From: JAGRMG01 sp047975215
Lineage (GTDB): Bacteria > Pseudomonadota > Alphaproteobacteria > Rhodobacterales > Rhodobacteraceae
Assembly (NCBI GenBank): GCA_047975215.1
Contig: JBKEDD010000057.1
Coordinates: 1-64,000, forward strand
Reading direction: 5' to 3'
DNA: 64,000 bases
Shown here: positions 61,329 to 64,000 of the stretch, in pieces
How positions within the stretch are numbered: position 1 is the stretch's first letter
Layout of the letters: the number at the start of each line of letters is the position of its first letter
Program-made: the position numbers and the translations under genes
Notes under the pieces: generated by a model
Told to the model about the DNA's origin: nothing
The model's database searches: none
What the model saw: the letters and a program-made list of their open reading frames with translations, nothing else

Positions 61329-62414
61329 TCAGGTCAGCCCCAGCACCCGGTTTCGCTGGTTGACGAACGTGATTTCGAACTTGGCCATCGTGCCGCCCAC
61401 GTTACGCAGGACTTCCTGGAAGTTGTCGTCGATCTTGGCGGCCAGCGCCGAATGGGCGCGGGTTTCCTCGAACACTTCCGCCGAGGCGGTGCCGAAGGCG
61501 TCCCACACATCGTCGTTGAAGTTGCGCACCTGAACGCCGTGATCGTTGACCAGCTTGGCAAGGTAGTCGCCGTTCAGCGCACAGGCTTCCTCGTATTGGG
61601 CCGCGTGTTCTTCCATGCAGGCGGCGGTGATCAGCGCCTGTTCGTAATCCGACAGCCCTTCCCACCAGGATTTGTTCATGCCGAAGGCCAGGCCGCCGCC
61701 CGGCTCGTGCATGCCGCCGGTATAGTAATACTTGGCGGCTTCGTAGAACTTCATGAAGTAGTCGTTGTACGGGCCGACCCATTCGGTCGCGTCGATCGAA
61801 CCCGAAACCAGGTTTTCATAGATCTGGCCACCCGGAAGCGAAACGGTGGACACGCCCAGTTTCGACATCACGTTGCCGCCAAGGCCGGGGATGCGCATCT
61901 TCAGGCCCTTGAAATCCTCGGGGCCTTCGATCTCCTTGTTGAACCAGCCGCCGGCCTGGGTGCCGGTGGCGCCGCACGGCAGCGCCTTGAGGCCGAACTC
62001 GCCCGACAACTCGTCCCAGATCGCCTGACCGCCCTTGAACTTGATCCAGGCATTCCACTCCACCGTGGTCATGCCCATCGGAACCGAGGTGAAATAGGCA
62101 AAGCCCGGGTGCTTGCCGACCCAGTAATAATCGGCGGCAATATAGGCCTGGGAATTGCCCGAGGCGACTTCGTCGAAGCTGTCGAACGCGCCGACGCGCT
62201 CACCGGCGGCAAAATACTCGGTCGTGATGGCACCCTGCGACAATTCGGTGATGCGGGCAGCGAGCCGCTGCGCCGAGATGCCCAGACCGGGAAAATCCCG
62301 CGGCCAGGTCGACACGATGGTCATGGTCTTGCCGCCCTGGGCCAGGGCCGGGGACGCCAGTGCAGTGGCGCCCGCCCCGAGGGCTGCGCCTTTCAGAAAT
62401 TTGCGACGGTGCAT
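61329..62414 (-). CDS. dctP: TRAP transporter substrate-binding protein (DctP), TakP-like
   Basis: Periplasmic binding protein, 361 residues. The signal peptide has a twin-arginine motif, MHRRKFLKGAALGAGATALA, then ASPALAQ, so export by Tat is likely. The mature part matches the 2-keto-acid-binding TakP type, including the stretch SGSIDATEWVGPYND and FNKEIEGPEDFKGLKMRIPG. The Arg in KMRIPG binds the substrate carboxylate in the family. The substrate is therefore probably an organic acid such as a 2-oxo acid. GGAGG is 11 bases upstream of the ATG at 62414. Confidence 0.92.
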   Translation of the reverse strand: MHRRKFLKGAALGAGATALASPALAQGGKTMTIVSTWPRDFPGLGISAQRLAARITELSQGAITTEYFAAGERVGAFDSFDEVASGNSQAYIAADYYWVGKHPGFAYFTSVPMGMTTVEWNAWIKFKGGQAIWDELSGEFGLKALPCGATGTQAGGWFNKEIEGPEDFKGLKMRIPGLGGNVMSKLGVSTVSLPGGQIYENLVSGSIDATEWVGPYNDYFMKFYEAAKYYYTGGMHEPGGGLAFGMNKSWWEGLSDYEQALITAACMEEHAAQYEEACALNGDYLAKLVNDHGVQVRNFNDDVWDAFGTASAEVFEETRAHSALAAKIDDNFQEVLRNVGGTMAKFEITFVNQRNRVLGLT

Positions 62415-62723
62415 GTTGAGTAGTCCTCCAGGTTGTCGTTCGTATTGTTTTTTTGTTTTTTTGGTTCAGCCATGCTGGCGAGCCTTGGCAGAATGTCAAT
62501 ACCCGCAATCCGGGTCGAGAGCGTAGAAATACGTATTCCGGGCGACCGGCGCCGGTTCTTGCGGCCCGCACCCCGAGGTTTCGCGAAGTCCGCAGCGCCA
62601 TCGCGCCGACCGGTGCGCAACCGGGCTTGCCGCCCCGGCCCGCCCGTCTATTGTGCCTGCAAGGCAATCGGTCGAATTCAAAAAAACCGCCCGCCAATCG
62701 CCCCCGCATCGGAGACTCCCGGC
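62415..62723. other. divergent intergenic region dctP / acyl-CoA dehydrogenase
   Basis: 309 bp without a gene. On the minus strand the dctP leader contains an A-rich tract (about 62442-62466, two runs of A7-A8) ahead of GGAGG, and a perfect -35 TTGACA (62494-62499) with a weak -10 about 17 bp further. On the plus strand GGAG at 62711-62714 serves the dehydrogenase gene. Confidence 0.45.
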
Positions 62724-63884
62724 ATGACAGACTGGCCCTCGCCCTTCATGACCCAGGACCGCGAAACCTTCCGCCGCGATTTCGCACGCTTCGTCGCTGA
62801 TCGGATCACCCCGAATGTCGAAACCTGGGAGGCGCAGAAGGCCGTACCCCGGGAATTGCACGAAAGCGTCGCGCGCTTTGGCGTGTTCGGCTTTGGCGTA
62901 CCGGAGGAGTATGGCGGGCTGGGCTTTGACGATGCCTTCCTGCGCCGCGACTATGCCGAACTGATGTTTGGCTGCGGCGCCTCCGGGGTGGCCGCGGCGG
63001 TGGGCGGGCGCATGATCTCGATCGGCCCGATCGTCAGCCTGGCGCCCGAGACGTTCAAACGCGAGGTGCTGCCCGAGATCGTTGCCGGGCGGATCGGATC
63101 GTCGCTTGCCATCACCGAACCGGGCGGCGGCTCGGACGTGGCGAACCTGACCACCCGCGCCGAACGGCGCGGCGGGGGATGGGTTCTGAACGGCGCCAAG
63201 ACGTTCATCACCGGGGGAATGGAATCGGACTGGTTCGTCGTCGGCGCCCGCACTGGCGGGCCCGGCCTGGCCGGAATCTCGCTGTTTCTGGTTGCGGCGG
63301 ATACGCCCGGCTTCACCCGCACCGAACTGGGCGACAAGATGGGCTGGCATTGCTCGCCAACGGCGGCATTGCATTTTGACGACTGCGCGTTGCCCGGCAC
63401 CGCGCTGATCGGCCCCGAGAACAAGGGGTTTCTCGCCATCATGGGCAATTTCAACCACGAACGCCTGGCACTGGCGGCCGGTTCGCTGGGCATGATGCGG
63501 CTGTGTTACGATCACGCGCTGGACTGGGCGCGCAACCGGCGGACATTCGGCAGGCGGCTGATCGAACATCAGGCGATCGCGCACAAGTTCGCCGAGATCT
63601 CGGCACGCATCGACATGATCGAAGCCTATCTCGACCGCATCTGCTGGGTCATCAACCAGGGCGCAATGCCGGCGGCCGGGATCGCCAAGGCCAAGGTCCA
63701 GGCAACGAAGGGGCTGGAATTCGTCGCCTCCGAGGCGATGCAAATCTTCGGCGGCGCCGGGTACCTGCGCGGCAACCCGGTCGAACGGGTCTGGCGCGAA
63801 GTCAAGGTGATGGCCATCGGCGGCGGTTCCGAGGAGATATTGCGCGATCTGGCGGTGCGCCAGATGGGGCTGGCGGAAACCTAG
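62724..63884 (+). CDS. acyl-CoA dehydrogenase
   Basis: FAD enzyme of 386 residues in acyl-CoA oxidation. Family blocks are FGVPEEYGGLGFDD, SLAITEPGGGSDVANL, FITGGMESDW, FGRRLIEHQAIAHKF, QIFGGAGYLRGNPVER and the C-terminal IGGGSEEILRDL. The C-terminal position that holds the catalytic Glu in medium- and short-chain enzymes (YEGT) is Gly here; a Glu is present in FNHERLALAAG at the position used by isovaleryl- and long-chain-type enzymes. It is divergent from dctP. The ATG at 62724 follows GGAG. Confidence 0.93.
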   Translation: MTDWPSPFMTQDRETFRRDFARFVADRITPNVETWEAQKAVPRELHESVARFGVFGFGVPEEYGGLGFDDAFLRRDYAELMFGCGASGVAAAVGGRMISIGPIVSLAPETFKREVLPEIVAGRIGSSLAITEPGGGSDVANLTTRAERRGGGWVLNGAKTFITGGMESDWFVVGARTGGPGLAGISLFLVAADTPGFTRTELGDKMGWHCSPTAALHFDDCALPGTALIGPENKGFLAIMGNFNHERLALAAGSLGMMRLCYDHALDWARNRRTFGRRLIEHQAIAHKFAEISARIDMIEAYLDRICWVINQGAMPAAGIAKAKVQATKGLEFVASEAMQIFGGAGYLRGNPVERVWREVKVMAIGGGSEEILRDLAVRQMGLAET

Positions 63885-63959
63885 GCGCCGCCGGCGGCAT
63901 GGCGATGGCGATGGCGAATACGGGTTCCCGCCCGGCGCATCGCGCGCTAGGCAGGCGGC

Positions 63960-64000
63960 ATGACCGACGGCAACGACTATTCCCCGCCCGGCGGCCCGCC
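63960..64000 (+). CDS. start of a further gene (partial, cut by right edge)
   Basis: The ATG at 63960 opens MTDGNDYSPPGGP, continuing to the window end. GGCAGGCGGC is upstream. Only thirteen codons are visible, so the identity is unknown. Confidence 0.4.
   Translation, partial: MTDGNDYSPPGGP

Noticed and set aside
1..64000. CRISPR arrays, rRNA genes or complete insertion sequences
   Set aside because: No regularly spaced repeats, rRNA segments or intact transposases were seen in the window.

Overview
The window is GC-rich chromosomal DNA from an alphaproteobacterium of the order Rhodobacterales (Roseobacter/Rhodobacter type). The evidence is the ccoN - universal stress protein - fnrL - hemN neighbourhood, a cytochrome cy-type protein with the characteristic MFDTMT membrane anchor, mipZ, recR-ybaB-dnaX, a cluster of three peptide deformylase genes beside fmt, FnrL-type operators and a TakP-like TRAP system. 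The genus cannot be fixed from sequence alone.

Layout. 1-6.3 kb: low-oxygen module, with cbb3 oxidase ccoN (cut by the left edge), a tandem universal stress protein, a small GlsB-type membrane protein, a divergent SHMT-family enzyme, the oxygen sensor fnrL and the anaerobic haem gene hemN. Two FNR boxes sit in the two divergent intergenic regions. 6.7-8.6 kb: a divergent EF-G paralogue. 8.7-14.5 kb: yejABEF oligopeptide ABC importer. 14.7-16.8 kb: a di-haem, duplicated cytochrome cy and prephenate dehydratase. 17-23 kb: response regulator plus HPt protein, SRPBCC protein, nudC, a cpdB-like nucleotidase and mipZ. 23-26.4 kb: a minus-strand run def-def-def-like, maoC, fmt and a small membrane protein. 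26.5-31 kb: MalY/PatB-type lyase, a hypothetical protein, glutathionyl-hydroquinone reductase, a degenerate response regulator and a lytic transglycosylase.

31.3-37.3 kb is a likely genomic island. A complete livKHMGF branched-chain amino acid transporter lies between two ~104-bp direct repeats. Each repeat contains the 3' part of tRNA-Met(CAT). A broken tyrosine recombinase lies against the intact tRNA gene, and a fragment of an XRE-type regulator lies at the other end.

37.4-64 kb: PaaX-type regulator; recR-ybaB-dnaX; an exopolysaccharide locus (Wzx flippase, Wzz-type chain-length protein, a BY-kinase-like protein with a damaged Walker A motif, ExoY-like sugar transferase); an AraC regulator - kinase-fold protein - thioesterase - amidase group; a MacB-type ABC exporter with membrane-fusion protein; gmd-fcl for GDP-L-fucose; a TRAP transporter with enlarged membrane subunits; acyl-CoA dehydrogenase; and the first codons of a further gene at the right edge.

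Functionally, FnrL probably switches on the oxidase, stress and haem genes under low oxygen. The Yej, LIV and TRAP systems import peptides, branched-chain or related amino acids and organic acids. The Wzx/Wzz/ExoY and Gmd/Fcl genes supply surface polysaccharide. The most unusual features are the LIV island at tRNA-Met, the third deformylase paralogue lacking catalytic residues, the tandem cytochrome cy, the Walker-A-defective BY-kinase homologue, a perfect CtrA-type box and a possibly leaderless FNR-controlled hemN.
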